Assembly: GCF_004151235.1 (NCBI RefSeq)
Contig: NZ_JUIV01000004.1
Span: 186,001 to 250,000 of the forward strand
Source: Flavobacterium anhuiense
GTDB lineage: Bacteria; Bacteroidota; Bacteroidia; Flavobacteriales; Flavobacteriaceae
DNA: 64,000 nucleotides
Direction of reading: 5' to 3'
Under the pieces are notes generated by a model. It did not search any database. It saw only the letters and a program-made list of their open reading frames with translations, and had not been told where the DNA came from. The number at the start of each line of letters is the position of its first letter. Position 1 is the stretch's first letter. The position numbers and the translations under genes are program-made. Below are positions 9,951-19,208 of this stretch, in pieces.

Positions 9951-10547
9951 TTAATGTTTTGGAAAAGCTCTTCGATTGAAAACCAAAAGTATTCCTACAC
10001 CTGTAGAAATTGCCACATCGGCTACATTGAAAATAGCATTAAAGAAAGCAAAATGTTTACCCCCAAATAGTGGAAGCCACTCTGGAAGGTTTCCTTCCCA
10101 AATAGGAAAATAAAACATATCTACAACCAAACCATGAAACCAAGTTCCATATGGCGCTGGAGAAAAAATTGTCGCAAGATTATGGGTACTATCATCAAAA
10201 ATAACTCCGTAGAAAACAGAATCGATAATATTTCCTGCCGCTCCAGCAAAGATTAATGCAATAGCAACTATTAAATAAGTAGAATAACGTTTTTTTATCG
10301 AATCAGAAAGCCACCAGCCAATTCCGAAAACAGCAAAAATTCTGAATACTGTCAGAATTAATTTTCCATACTCCCCAGGTATTTTTGTTCCCCACGCCAT
10401 TCCTTCATTTTCAATAAAATGAATTCTAAACCAATCAGCAATTACAACTTCTTCACCAAGGATGAAATTTGTTTTGACATAGATTTTAGAAAGCTGATCA
10501 ACAATTAAAACTAAGAATATAAGGAAATACGCTTTTCGTAATGACAT
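9951..10547 (-). CDS. lspA: lipoprotein signal peptidase II
   Basis: Inner-membrane aspartyl protease that removes signal peptides from diacylated prolipoproteins. 198 residues with four hydrophobic spans (AYFLIFLVLIVDQLSK at the start, then about 65-80, 90-108 and 172-190). The two catalytic aspartates sit in GNIIDSVFYG and FNVADVAIS; the conserved N-terminal D-Q-L-SK is also present. It is longer than the E. coli enzyme (164) because of an extra loop after the first catalytic Asp, as is common in this phylum. Many lipoproteins in this window would be its substrates. Confidence 0.95.
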   Translation of the reverse strand: MSLRKAYFLIFLVLIVDQLSKIYVKTNFILGEEVVIADWFRIHFIENEGMAWGTKIPGEYGKLILTVFRIFAVFGIGWWLSDSIKKRYSTYLIVAIALIFAGAAGNIIDSVFYGVIFDDSTHNLATIFSPAPYGTWFHGLVVDMFYFPIWEGNLPEWLPLFGGKHFAFFNAIFNVADVAISTGVGILLVFNRRAFPKH

Positions 10548-10584
10548 TTTATGATTTTTTGATGGGCAAAAATAACAATTAAAT

Positions 10585-10611
10585 CAAAAAAAACGCTCCT
10601 AATGGAGCGTT
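10585..10611 (-). terminator. Rho-independent terminator between the 71-residue gene and lspA
   Basis: Perfect 8-bp stem AACGCTCC / GGAGCGTT with a 4-base loop, followed on the minus strand by eight T. It ends the transcript from 10667-10882. Confidence 0.8.
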
Positions 10612-10666
10612 AATTCTTTTCTAACAAACTAAACAAGTTTATATGCTAATCTAAACCTGATAAAGT

Positions 10667-10882
10667 TTACTTCTTTACAGCAGCTTTTGCTGGTGTTTTT
10701 GGACTGTCGGAGAAGAAATCTGAAATTGATTTAAAAATTCCTTTACTCTCTTTTCCGGCAGCCAGCTTCTTAGCTTCTCCCTTCTTTACATCTGCTTTAA
10801 ATTTAACGCGCAGTTTTTCAAATTCTTTCATTCTGCGTTCTACATCAGAGTTTACTTCTTTGAATTTCAGTACTTTAGCCAT
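10667..10882 (-). CDS. small basic alanine/lysine-rich protein, unknown function
   Basis: A 71-residue protein with no family I recognise. It is highly charged: an N-terminal helix with EVNSDVERRMKEFEKLRVKF, then lysine-rich KADVKKGEAKK, then GIFKSISDFFSDS and a tail KTPAKAAVKK that resembles low-complexity nucleic-acid-binding or histone-like tails. Met at 10882 (MAKVLKF) is chosen. An in-frame ATG at 10978 would add 32 unlikely residues (MLIFINKYKLNYV) from an AT-rich leader. It is flanked by its own terminator. A DNA-associated role is a guess. Confidence 0.65.
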   Translation of the reverse strand: MAKVLKFKEVNSDVERRMKEFEKLRVKFKADVKKGEAKKLAAGKESKGIFKSISDFFSDSPKTPAKAAVKK

Positions 10883-11062
10883 AATGTAAGTTTTTCGTAG
10901 TAAATAATTTAAATTATTACTGATTTGGTACTGCAATGATACATAATTTAATTTATATTTGTTAATAAAAATTAACACTTGTTTAGGATAAATACAAATT
11001 AATTTTTAAAACCAAATACCAAATAAACTGAATTTAACATTCCTCCCAAAATCCTACAAATT

Positions 11063-11419
11063 ATGAATGAAATCACTACTACTTTAAATGACTTTCTTGT
11101 TAGCACCAAATCTACTGCTGCATTAATTTTGAACGGAAAAGGAAAACTTATCACTTCCTTAAATCTTGACTACGGCGACAGCATTGCCGCGATGAGCGCT
11201 GCCATTTTATCCATGAGCGAAAAATTCTTAATTGATTTAGAAAAGGGTGCTTTAAAGCAATTGTATCTAAAAAGCGCTGAAGGTGTAATTGTCGGAAACA
11301 AAATAAGTGGCTCTAACTTTATTGTTGCTTTTTCTAAAGAAGGGAGCAACTTAGCATTATTAATGCGTTCTACAGAAGAAGTTTCCGCAGAATTAAGCAA
11401 AAATTCCCTATTGAAATAA
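11063..11419 (+). CDS. Roadblock/LC7 domain protein
   Basis: 118 residues with a single Roadblock/LC7-like fold: helix 1 (MNEITTTLNDFLVSTKS), a beta-hairpin TAALILNGKGKLITSL, a long helix GDSIAAMSAAILSMSEKFL, and strands QLYLKSAEGVIVGNKI and NFIVAFSKEGSNLALLM. The family acts as dimeric scaffolds or regulators of small Ras-like GTPases; MglB of Myxococcus is the best-known case. No MglA-type GTPase is in the window. The gene starts a two-gene unit with 11457-11837 (37-base gap) that ends in a terminator. Confidence 0.75.
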   Translation: MNEITTTLNDFLVSTKSTAALILNGKGKLITSLNLDYGDSIAAMSAAILSMSEKFLIDLEKGALKQLYLKSAEGVIVGNKISGSNFIVAFSKEGSNLALLMRSTEEVSAELSKNSLLK

Positions 11420-11456
11420 CCATAAAATTCTATTAACAATTTAACCCTAATGAACT

Positions 11457-11837
11457 ATGAGCAATGATTTTTTAAACGTATTTTTAAGCGAAATGAAAAG
11501 TAACGTAAACGGCTTTATCGCTGTAGCAGTAACAGAAATTGAATCTGGATTAAGCTTTGGAAATTTAACAATCGACCCTAGCTTTGATCCCGAACTTGCA
11601 GCGGCTTATAATCTTGAAGTTGTAAAAGCAAAACTGAATGCAGTAAAAGCCCTAGGCTTAAACCAGGATATTGAAGACATTTTGATTACATTATCTAATC
11701 AGATTCACATTATCGACATTTCTCCTAACAAAAAATTCATGATCTATCTTGCAGCTGACGCCTCAAAAGCAAATTTAGGCATGACAAGAGCTATTTTAAG
11801 AAAACACAAAGCTGATGTTGAAAAGAATCTAGCATAA
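11457..11837 (+). CDS. Roadblock-like small protein, second of a tandem pair
   Basis: 126 residues, alpha/beta, similar in layout to its upstream neighbour: a helix (DFLNVFLSEMKSNV), strands GFIAVAVTEIESGLSF, a helix AAYNLEVVKAKLNAVKALG, and strands EDILITLSNQIHIIDIS and KKFMIYLAADA, ending in a helix with TRAILRKHKADVEKNL. The Roadblock assignment is inferred from this pattern and from the tandem arrangement, and is weaker than for the first gene. The two may form a heterodimer. Function unknown. Confidence 0.65.
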   Translation: MSNDFLNVFLSEMKSNVNGFIAVAVTEIESGLSFGNLTIDPSFDPELAAAYNLEVVKAKLNAVKALGLNQDIEDILITLSNQIHIIDISPNKKFMIYLAADASKANLGMTRAILRKHKADVEKNLA

Positions 11838-11850
11838 CATTTTTACTTTA

Positions 11851-11886
11851 AAAAAAACCGCCTCTAATCAAGGCGTTTTTTTTTTG
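11851..11886 (+). terminator. terminator of the Roadblock pair
   Basis: Stem CGCCT / AGGCG with a 7-base loop, flanked by A7 and T10, 14 bases after the second Roadblock gene. Confidence 0.75.
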
Positions 11887-12036
11887 GCCTATTCTTAAAA
11901 AATCTTAAGTAATTCTACCCGTTTTATTCTTACAAAAAAAGTCGTCTTTGAAATTAATTTATTTTGATTAATTATAAATAATTTCTTTCAATACGCCATT
12001 TCCCCAGTAAACTAGAACGTTAACAAATATTAAACA

Positions 12037-12067
12037 AAAAAAACGCCCCTTAAAAAGGAGCGTTTTT
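12037..12067 (-). terminator. terminator of the ileS-dksA-like unit
   Basis: On the minus strand AAACGCTCCTT pairs with AAGGGGCGTTT through one G-U wobble, followed by a T-run. On the plus strand the same site would have a C-A mismatch, so it serves the minus-strand genes. Confidence 0.75.
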
Positions 12068-12093
12068 CTATTTAGAAGATATATCTTTAAAAT

Positions 12094-12474
12094 TTATCTC
12101 TGCAAGTTTTTAGCTTCGATACTCATTGTTGCATGAGGGACGATTTTAAGCCTTTCTTTGCTAATTAATTTACCTGTTACTTTGCAGATACCGTATGTTT
12201 TATTTTCAACACGGAATAAAGCATTTTTTAAGTCACGAATGAATTTTTCTTGTCTGATAGCCAACTGAGAGTTCGCCTCTTTTGACATGGTCTCACTTCC
12301 TTCTTCAAAAGCTTTAAAAGTTGGAGAAGTATCGTCAGTTCCGTTATTCAAATCGTTCATATAAGCACTTTTGATCAAATCAAGATCTTCTTGTGCTTTT
12401 TTAATTTTTGCTTGGATTATCTCTTTGAACTCTGCTAAATCTGCGTCTGAGTATCTAATAATTTCATCTATCAT
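12094..12474 (-). CDS. DksA/TraR-family protein lacking most zinc ligands
   Basis: 126 residues. The N-terminal two-thirds form a helical coiled coil (ADLAEFKEIIQAKIKKAQEDL ... SQLAIRQEKFIRDLKNALFRVE) and the C-terminus matches the DksA/TraR globular end (NKTYGICKVTGKLISKERLKIVPHAT). The family binds the RNA polymerase secondary channel and modulates transcription, often with ppGpp. Of the four zinc-finger cysteines only Cys97 remains; the other positions are Thr100 and non-Cys residues near 118 and 121. It follows ileS by six bases and shares its terminator, so the two are co-transcribed. Similar zinc-poor versions are known in this phylum. Confidence 0.85.
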   Translation of the reverse strand: MIDEIIRYSDADLAEFKEIIQAKIKKAQEDLDLIKSAYMNDLNNGTDDTSPTFKAFEEGSETMSKEANSQLAIRQEKFIRDLKNALFRVENKTYGICKVTGKLISKERLKIVPHATMSIEAKNLQR

Positions 12475-12480
12475 TTTCTA

Positions 12481-15400
12481 CTATTTTGAAATTAATATAA
12501 TGGTTCTAATGTCATCAAACTCAATTTCTGTGCCGTTTTCTAACGTGTCAGCAAAAACCAGTTCGTCTGTTAATGTTTCTGACTTAATATAGTCTTCATT
12601 TTTTGAAACCGCATCTTCTAAAATACCGTCTCTCTTTATTTGAACTTTAATCTTATCCGTAACCTCAAATCCTGAATCTTTACGGATGTTTTGTATTCTA
12701 TTTACTAATTCTCTGGCGATACCTTCATTTTTCAATTCTTCGGTAAGTGTAATGTCAAGCGCAACTGTTATTCCGTTTGAATTTGCAACTAACCATCCTT
12801 CGATATCTTGTGATGTAATTTCTACATCTTCTAATGATAAAGTTACACTATTTCCTGCAATAACAATATCTAGCGTTCCTTGCTTGTCCAGCTGATTGAT
12901 TTGTTCTGCAGAAAAACCTTGTATCTCCTTAGAAATCAAGCCCATGTCTTTTCCAAAACGTGGTCCAAGAGCCTTAAAATTAGGCTTGATCTGTTTTACC
13001 AAAATACCCGAAGCATCGTCTAAAAGTTCGATTTCTTTAACATTTACCTCAGCTTTTACAAGGTCAGAAATCGCTTCAATTTCAGCACGCTGATTGTCGT
13101 CAAGTACCGGAATCATTACCTTTTGCAGAGGTTGACGAACTTTAATCATCTCTTTTTTACGTAGTGATAAAACTAAAGAAGAGATGGTTTGCGCCTTCTG
13201 CATTTTGCTTTCCAACGTTTTATTAACAAAGTTTTCGACAAATTTTGGGAATTCAGCCAAGTGAACACTAGCAAAATCCTCGGTTCCCGTAGATGACGTT
13301 AAATCTCTGTACAATTTATCCATAAAAAATGGAGCTACTGGAGCGCTCAATTTGCTTATAGTCAATAAACAAGTATAAAGCGTTTGGTAAGCTGCAATTT
13401 TATCTTTTGCATATTCCCCTTTCCAGAAACGACGACGGCATAAACGAACGTACCAGTTACTTAAGTTTTCCTGAACGAAGTCAGAAATTGCTCTAGTTGC
13501 TTTTGTTGGCTCATAATCTTCGTAGCATTCATCAACAAATTTGATTAACGAATGTAATTCAGAAATAATCCACTGATCGATTTCTGGTCTTTCGTTTAAC
13601 GGAATTTCAGCTTCAGCATATTTAAATCCGTCGATGTTAGCATATAACGAGAAGAATGAATAGGTATTGTAAAGCGTTCCGAAGAATTTACGTTTCACCT
13701 CAGCAATTCCTTCAAGGTCAAACTTCAAGTTATCCCACGGATTTGCATTCATAATCATATACCAGCGCGTAGCATCTGGGCCGTTTTCTGCAATGGTTTT
13801 AAATGGGTCTATCGTATTTCCTTTACTCTTAGACATTTTAATTCCGTTTTTATCCAAAACAAGACCATTTGAAACTACGTTTTTATATGCAATTTTATCA
13901 AAAACTAAAGTTCCGATAGCGTGCAAGGTATAAAACCATCCACGTGTCTGGTCTACTCCTTCGGCAATGAAATTCGCTGGAAAATCTTTATTTCCGTCAA
14001 TTTTGTCTTTGTTTTCAAAAGGATAGTGCCATTGTGCATAAGGCATTGCTCCAGAATCGAACCAAACGTCAATTAGATCACTTTCGCGCTTCATTGGTTT
14101 TCCAGAAGCCGAAACCAAAGTGATAGCATCAACAACATTTTTATGCAAATCGATTAAATCGTAATTTGATTCAGACATATTTCCGATTTCAAATCCTTTA
14201 AACGGATTTTCTTTTTGGAAACCTGCTTCGATTGATTTTTCGATTGCATTGTACAATTCTTCAACAGAACCGATAATAACTTCTTCCGTTTTATCTTCTG
14301 TTCTCCAAATTGGCAACGGAATACCCCAATATCTAGAACGAGATAAGTTCCAATCATTAGCATTTTTAAGCCAATTTCCAAAACGTCCTTCACCAGTAGA
14401 TTTAGGTTTCCAATTGATAGTTTCGTTCAGGTCGAACATTCTATCTTTTACATCGGTTACTTTGATGAACCATGAATCTAGAGGATAGTATAATAACGGC
14501 TCATCTGTTCTCCAGCTGTGTGGATAACTGTGCACGTATTTTTCAACTTTAAAAGCTTTGTTTTCTTCTTTCAGACGAATAGCGATTTCAACATCTACAG
14601 ATTTCTCTGGAACTTGTCCTGCATCGTAATATTCGTTTTTAACATATTTACCAGCTAAATCACCTACATGAGAAGTGAATTTTCCTTGTAAGTCAACCAA
14701 AGGCACTGCAGTTCCGTTTTCGTCTAAAACTAACATTGGCGGAACTTCTGGTTTTGCTTCTTTTGCTACTTTAGCATCATCTGCACCAAAAGTCGGCGCT
14801 GTATGCACGATTCCTGTCCCGTCTTCTGTTGTAACGAAATCTCCAGAAATTACTCTAAACGCATTTTCAGCATTTTGGTACGGCAATACGTAAGGCAATA
14901 ATTGTTCGTAACGGATTTCTACTAAATCTGCTCCTTTTGCTTCAGTTAAGATTTTGTATGGAAGTTTTTTGTCGCCATTTTTCACATTGTCAAAATCAGC
15001 GTCATCTTCACTTACAAAATATCCTTTTCCGAATTGTTTTCCAACTAAGTTTTTAGCCAAAATCACATTGATTGGCTCAAAAGTATATTGATTGAAAGTT
15101 TTTACTAAAACATAATCGATTTTTGGACCAACTGTCAAAGCGGTATTTGACGGAAGCGTCCAAGGAGTTGTCGTCCAAGCTAAAATGTGAATATCTCCAA
15201 AACCTTGCAAAAAGCTCGGAAGCGTTTCTGGCAAAGTTTTGAATTGCGCTACGATTGTAGTATCGGTAACATCACGATAAGCGCCAGGCTGATTAACTTC
15301 GTGAGAAGACAATCCTGTTCCTGCTTTTGGAGAGTAAGGCTGAATTGTGTATCCTTTGTACAACAAACCTTTATCATAGATTTGTTTCAAAAGCCACCAA

Positions 15401-15882
15401 ACAGATTCCATATATTTTGGTTTATAAGTCACATATGGATCTTCCATATCAACCCAATACCCCATTTTTTCGGTCAAATCATTCCATACGTCAGTATAAC
15501 GCATAACGGTTTTTTTACACGCTTCGTTATATTCTTCGATCGAAATTGTTTTACCAATATCTTCTTTTGTAATTCCTAATTCTTTTTCGGTACCTAATTC
15601 TACAGGCAAACCGTGAGTATCCCATCCGGCTTTTCTTTTTACCTGAAAACCTTTCTGAGTTTTATATCTGCAAAAAATATCTTTAATCGCACGTGCCATT
15701 ACGTGGTGAATTCCAGGTAATCCGTTTGCTGAAGGCGGGCCTTCAAAAAATACGAAAGGTTCGGCACCTTCGCGAGTTGTCACACTCTTTTCAAATATAT
15801 TTTCTTTCTTCCAAAAATCAAGAACTTCAGACGCTACAGTTGGTAAGTCAAGTCCTTTGTATTCAGTAAATTTTGTACTCAT
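12481..15882 (-). CDS. ileS: isoleucine-tRNA ligase
   Basis: Charges tRNA-Ile with isoleucine and edits misactivated valine; cytoplasmic class I synthetase. 1133 residues. The HIGH-type region is GPPSANGLPGIHHVMAR (residues 48-64), the CP1 editing region includes LAWTTTPWTLPSNTAL, a tryptophan-rich WGIPLPIW precedes the second half, and KMSKSKGN lies at about 682-689. The length and a C-terminal part without an obvious zinc cysteine cluster fit the eukaryote-like type 2 IleRS, which is typically mupirocin-tolerant; that is knowledge of the class, not a test. First gene of a unit with the DksA-like protein. Confidence 0.97.
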   Translation of the reverse strand: MSTKFTEYKGLDLPTVASEVLDFWKKENIFEKSVTTREGAEPFVFFEGPPSANGLPGIHHVMARAIKDIFCRYKTQKGFQVKRKAGWDTHGLPVELGTEKELGITKEDIGKTISIEEYNEACKKTVMRYTDVWNDLTEKMGYWVDMEDPYVTYKPKYMESVWWLLKQIYDKGLLYKGYTIQPYSPKAGTGLSSHEVNQPGAYRDVTDTTIVAQFKTLPETLPSFLQGFGDIHILAWTTTPWTLPSNTALTVGPKIDYVLVKTFNQYTFEPINVILAKNLVGKQFGKGYFVSEDDADFDNVKNGDKKLPYKILTEAKGADLVEIRYEQLLPYVLPYQNAENAFRVISGDFVTTEDGTGIVHTAPTFGADDAKVAKEAKPEVPPMLVLDENGTAVPLVDLQGKFTSHVGDLAGKYVKNEYYDAGQVPEKSVDVEIAIRLKEENKAFKVEKYVHSYPHSWRTDEPLLYYPLDSWFIKVTDVKDRMFDLNETINWKPKSTGEGRFGNWLKNANDWNLSRSRYWGIPLPIWRTEDKTEEVIIGSVEELYNAIEKSIEAGFQKENPFKGFEIGNMSESNYDLIDLHKNVVDAITLVSASGKPMKRESDLIDVWFDSGAMPYAQWHYPFENKDKIDGNKDFPANFIAEGVDQTRGWFYTLHAIGTLVFDKIAYKNVVSNGLVLDKNGIKMSKSKGNTIDPFKTIAENGPDATRWYMIMNANPWDNLKFDLEGIAEVKRKFFGTLYNTYSFFSLYANIDGFKYAEAEIPLNERPEIDQWIISELHSLIKFVDECYEDYEPTKATRAISDFVQENLSNWYVRLCRRRFWKGEYAKDKIAAYQTLYTCLLTISKLSAPVAPFFMDKLYRDLTSSTGTEDFASVHLAEFPKFVENFVNKTLESKMQKAQTISSLVLSLRKKEMIKVRQPLQKVMIPVLDDNQRAEIEAISDLVKAEVNVKEIELLDDASGILVKQIKPNFKALGPRFGKDMGLISKEIQGFSAEQINQLDKQGTLDIVIAGNSVTLSLEDVEITSQDIEGWLVANSNGITVALDITLTEELKNEGIARELVNRIQNIRKDSGFEVTDKIKVQIKRDGILEDAVSKNEDYIKSETLTDELVFADTLENGTEIEFDDIRTIILISK

Positions 15883-16012
15883 TTTATCCTTTTCTTAAAC
15901 GAGGTGCGAAAGTAAGGAATTTTGAGGAAAATAGATAAAAGATAAGACAAAAAAGACCGATTTCAGGAAATTTCGAGTAGATTCCGCAATAAATAATATC
16001 CTTTTTAGTGAT

Positions 16013-16726
16013 TTAAGAGAAAACTTCCTTTAAAACCTCTAAAGATTTAGGTTTTTTGAATCCTTCTAAGTGCAGACTATAGTAGTCAATTAGAATTTTC
16101 AAGAGGATTTGCCTTTCTAAAACATGAAAAACTTTTTGATCGTTATCAAATTTTAATTCCAATAGTTTTTTAAACAAATTGGTTTCGTGTTCTGATAAAA
16201 CACTCGCTCCTTGAAAAAGTGCAAAAACACCTTCATTCATTTCAAAATGAGGCAAATTAATTTCTGAAATATCTGGATAAAAACCTAAATATTTGGTAAT
16301 TTCTAAAAGCAAAATCAAATGAAAATTTGAAATTTCTTCATGATGGTCCAGCCAAGTCAGAGCGGTTTCCAAAAAAAGGAAAAGCTGCTCGTTTTTTTCT
16401 TCTTCCTGAATGGAATAATGAAGCATTTCAGACAAAAACATCACCATTGTACTTTTAACAATATCAGTATGGATAGTCTGAAACGGAACGGCTGTTTTTA
16501 TTTCTTTAAAATTTTCAAGTGTTCCTTTATTTTTATGAACGGCTTCAATTTCTAAAATCGAAAAAGGCTGAAAATAAGCAATCTTTTGACTTGCTTTACG
16601 GCTGGAAAATGCATCGCGCACAAAATAAGATTTCAGTCCGCTAGAAAGTGTAAAGCATTTTACAATCAAGCTTTTTTCCTGAAATTTTATAGAAGAGATT
16701 ACTATGGCTTTTGTTTTGACGAGCAC
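16013..16726 (-). CDS. recO: DNA repair protein RecO
   Basis: RecFOR-pathway mediator that helps RecA load onto SSB-coated single strands. 237 residues, the normal size. It has the N-terminal OB fold start typical of RecO (MLVKTKAIVISSIKFQEKSLIVKCFT, then GLKSYFVRDAF) and the helical C-terminal part (SEMLHYSIQEEEKNEQLFLFLE ... HLILLLEITKYLGFYPDIS). No zinc-binding cysteine cluster is visible. It lies 72 bases after porZ, with a short dispersed repeat between them. Co-occurrence with addAB means both major RecA-loading routes are encoded here. Confidence 0.9.
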   Translation of the reverse strand: MLVKTKAIVISSIKFQEKSLIVKCFTLSSGLKSYFVRDAFSSRKASQKIAYFQPFSILEIEAVHKNKGTLENFKEIKTAVPFQTIHTDIVKSTMVMFLSEMLHYSIQEEEKNEQLFLFLETALTWLDHHEEISNFHLILLLEITKYLGFYPDISEINLPHFEMNEGVFALFQGASVLSEHETNLFKKLLELKFDNDQKVFHVLERQILLKILIDYYSLHLEGFKKPKSLEVLKEVFS

Positions 16727-16730
16727 TTTT

Positions 16731-16765
16731 TTAGACTTCTTAGATACTAGATTATTAGACTTCTT
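16731..16765. repeat. short dispersed repeat between porZ and recO
   Basis: Contains TTAGACTTCTTAGAT (16731-16745) and CTAGATTATTAGAC (16747-16760), both found again at 25045-25059 and 25019-25032. It also contains an internal direct repeat of TTAGACTTCTT. No coding function is seen. Confidence 0.6.
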
Positions 16766-16798
16766 GGCTATTTGCTTTTGATACTTTTGACTTTCAGA

Positions 16799-19084
16799 CT
16801 AACGAATAATCATTACTTTTTTGACTTTAGTTTCACCGCCATCTTCCGCAGAAATAAAAACCATGTAAACTCCAGAAGCCACTTTATATTTGCCAAAAGC
16901 GGTTGTATCCCATTCGATTGTTCCACCAGAAGATGTTACTTCGTAAACTAAATTTCCTTCGATATCTGTGATTTTCACATTGGCTTTATCGATCAATCCA
17001 GCAACTTTTACAGTTCCTGTATAAGTCGGGCGTACTGGATTCGGATAAACATATACATTACTCAAATCGTCGTTTGCCTCTGTTGCTATTCCGTTAAACG
17101 AAATCAGCCCTTTATTGGTTGCAATAAAAACTTCTCCCGTTTTACCATTTATCTTGATATCATTTACATAATTGCTCGGCAGCGGAGAATTATTTATAGT
17201 AAAATGATATTTGGTTTCCTGACCATTTGGAGAAACCATAAAAACTCCAGAATCAGCTGTTCCTATCCATTTATGGTTTGCTCCATCAACTGCTATTGAA
17301 GTAATAAACTGTTCGTATAATAATTCCTGTGCCAAATCGTCTTCGTTAATAATAATAGGATTTGCTTTTAATTGACTTTCCGACTGAAAACTTGAGACAT
17401 TTGACAAAACTCTCAGCCCTTTTGTTGTTCCAATCCAAAGCTGATTTTTAGTGTCTAATGCTAAAGCTCGAACATCGGCTATTGGTAAATTTCCAGCATC
17501 AACACCAAAAGTCATTTTTTTGAACGTATTAGTGCTTTCATTAAACCCAACAACTCCACTTTTTAGAGTTCCAATCCACTTTACATTATTTCGATCTATG
17601 GCTATACTCGAATAGTTTTCTTCTTCGGCATTGTCTATAATCGAAGTCATGGCATAACTTCCCCATTGTCCATTTGTTTTTAAAACCTTCAGTCCATTTT
17701 TAATTCGGCTGTTTGTTACCCAAAGATTTGCAGATTTATCAAATGCCGTTGCATTTATACGAACATCAATATAATTTGGCCCTTCTGTAGTTATAGATTC
17801 TAAACCGCTATTTTTTTCATTGTATAAAAAATTAGGCACATCATTTTCAACTTTTACCAAACCAGAAAAGAATGAACTCGCATAAACTTGTTTTTCATTA
17901 TTTGGATTAACAAGAACTCTTGTGATTGATTTTGCGTCATAGACTTCAGAATACGGAATGTTCAGCCAACCAGAAGCATTATACCTGCTAATTCCGTAAT
18001 TATCTAAAGGATAAGGATTATACGAAACATCATAGTCGCCGTAAACTGTCCACAAAACACTAGAACCTGCATCTATAGCAAAAATATTATTTCGAATTGG
18101 TCCAGCTGGCGTATTATTCTCAAAAGCGGCTACATTATTAAGAGAAGAAGCAAATAGACCTTTTTCTTTTGTTCCAATAAAAATCTGATTTCCAACAGCG
18201 GTTGCACAGCTAAAATTCAAAGTATTGTCTAAAACCTGAGAATTTGTAATTTGACGATTCAAAACCATTTGATTATTGTACACATAAACCGTATTGGCAG
18301 TTGTAATAAATAAACTATGATTTTTGGCTCTAGTATCGACTGCTGCTTGAGGCAATTGCAAAAATCCAACAAAAGTATTTGAGTTGAATCTATGAATATA
18401 TCCTGAATCATTTATTGCGATAAGCTCAGTATCCAGAGTCTCTACGCTAGACCAATTTCCTCCATTTACAATCGACCACTGATTGTAATCTATAAGATTA
18501 GCATTTGTCTTATCTGCTTTTCTAATCCCACTTGATGTTGCAGCAAAAATAAATCCGTTATATAACGCGGTTTGTTTTATGCTTATTTCAGCTCCGTTGT
18601 CACCAATAAAATAAGTATCGCCAAATTGCGAAGTTTTCAAATTGAATTGCACAATTCCAAAATCACAAGAAATATAAACCAATCCATTATCTTCCATAAA
18701 GTGATTGATCTTTTTTGCATTTGCGGGCAGTTGTTTGTTAATGATATCAACTACTTTGAGAATACTTCCGTCAATATCATTAATCAAAATCATCAAACCA
18801 TTTTCGTAGCCGATTATCGTTTTTTTGAATGCCTCGCTATAATAAACCGCAGAAATGGTCTGACCTGATAGTCCATCGACGGTAGTTGTGGTCTTAAGAA
18901 TATTTGTTGCTGTATTTTTTGAAAACAACGCATTTTCTGAAGCCGCAAAAACACTTGTAGCCGACTCAGAAATATCTTTTATTTCATTAAATGAAAAATA
19001 TCCCTGCCAAGACAATTTGCCCTGCGCTCCGCAAAACTGGATGAGAAGTAAAAACAAACTGCAGAAAAATACTTTTTTCATCAT
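16799..19084 (-). CDS. porZ: type IX secretion system cell-surface component PorZ
   Basis: Surface protein of the T9SS attachment complex, which processes cargo proteins and attaches them to the outer surface. 761 residues: a signal peptide (MMKKVFFCSLFLLLIQFCGAQ), two beta-propeller domains with repeats of the kind NVKWIGTLKSGVVGF, QLWIGTTKGLRVL and HKWIGTADSGVFMV, and a C-terminal T9SS type A sorting domain (VYPNPVRPTYTG ... KVASGVYMVFISAEDG ... KVKKVMIIR). Length and layout match P. gingivalis PorZ (about 780), and a recO neighbour is usual in flavobacteria. Generic annotation as a two-component-type propeller protein is the alternative. Confidence 0.82.
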   Translation of the reverse strand: MMKKVFFCSLFLLLIQFCGAQGKLSWQGYFSFNEIKDISESATSVFAASENALFSKNTATNILKTTTTVDGLSGQTISAVYYSEAFKKTIIGYENGLMILINDIDGSILKVVDIINKQLPANAKKINHFMEDNGLVYISCDFGIVQFNLKTSQFGDTYFIGDNGAEISIKQTALYNGFIFAATSSGIRKADKTNANLIDYNQWSIVNGGNWSSVETLDTELIAINDSGYIHRFNSNTFVGFLQLPQAAVDTRAKNHSLFITTANTVYVYNNQMVLNRQITNSQVLDNTLNFSCATAVGNQIFIGTKEKGLFASSLNNVAAFENNTPAGPIRNNIFAIDAGSSVLWTVYGDYDVSYNPYPLDNYGISRYNASGWLNIPYSEVYDAKSITRVLVNPNNEKQVYASSFFSGLVKVENDVPNFLYNEKNSGLESITTEGPNYIDVRINATAFDKSANLWVTNSRIKNGLKVLKTNGQWGSYAMTSIIDNAEEENYSSIAIDRNNVKWIGTLKSGVVGFNESTNTFKKMTFGVDAGNLPIADVRALALDTKNQLWIGTTKGLRVLSNVSSFQSESQLKANPIIINEDDLAQELLYEQFITSIAVDGANHKWIGTADSGVFMVSPNGQETKYHFTINNSPLPSNYVNDIKINGKTGEVFIATNKGLISFNGIATEANDDLSNVYVYPNPVRPTYTGTVKVAGLIDKANVKITDIEGNLVYEVTSSGGTIEWDTTAFGKYKVASGVYMVFISAEDGGETKVKKVMIIR

Positions 19085-19148
19085 TTAATATATTCGATTA
19101 GGACAAATATACTACAATCAAGATTTTATTTAATTTTTAACACAAATA

Positions 19149-19188
19149 AAATACCCTCGATATCTTATCCAGACAATCGAGGGTATTT
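19149..19188 (-). terminator. terminator between gdhA and porZ
   Basis: Perfect 13-bp inverted repeat AAATACCCTCGAT (19149-19161) / ATCGAGGGTATTT (19176-19188) with a 14-base loop, 21 bases after the gdhA stop. The U-tract on the minus strand is short and interrupted. Confidence 0.7.
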
Positions 19189-19208
19189 CTTATAGTAGTA
19201 AGTAAATC

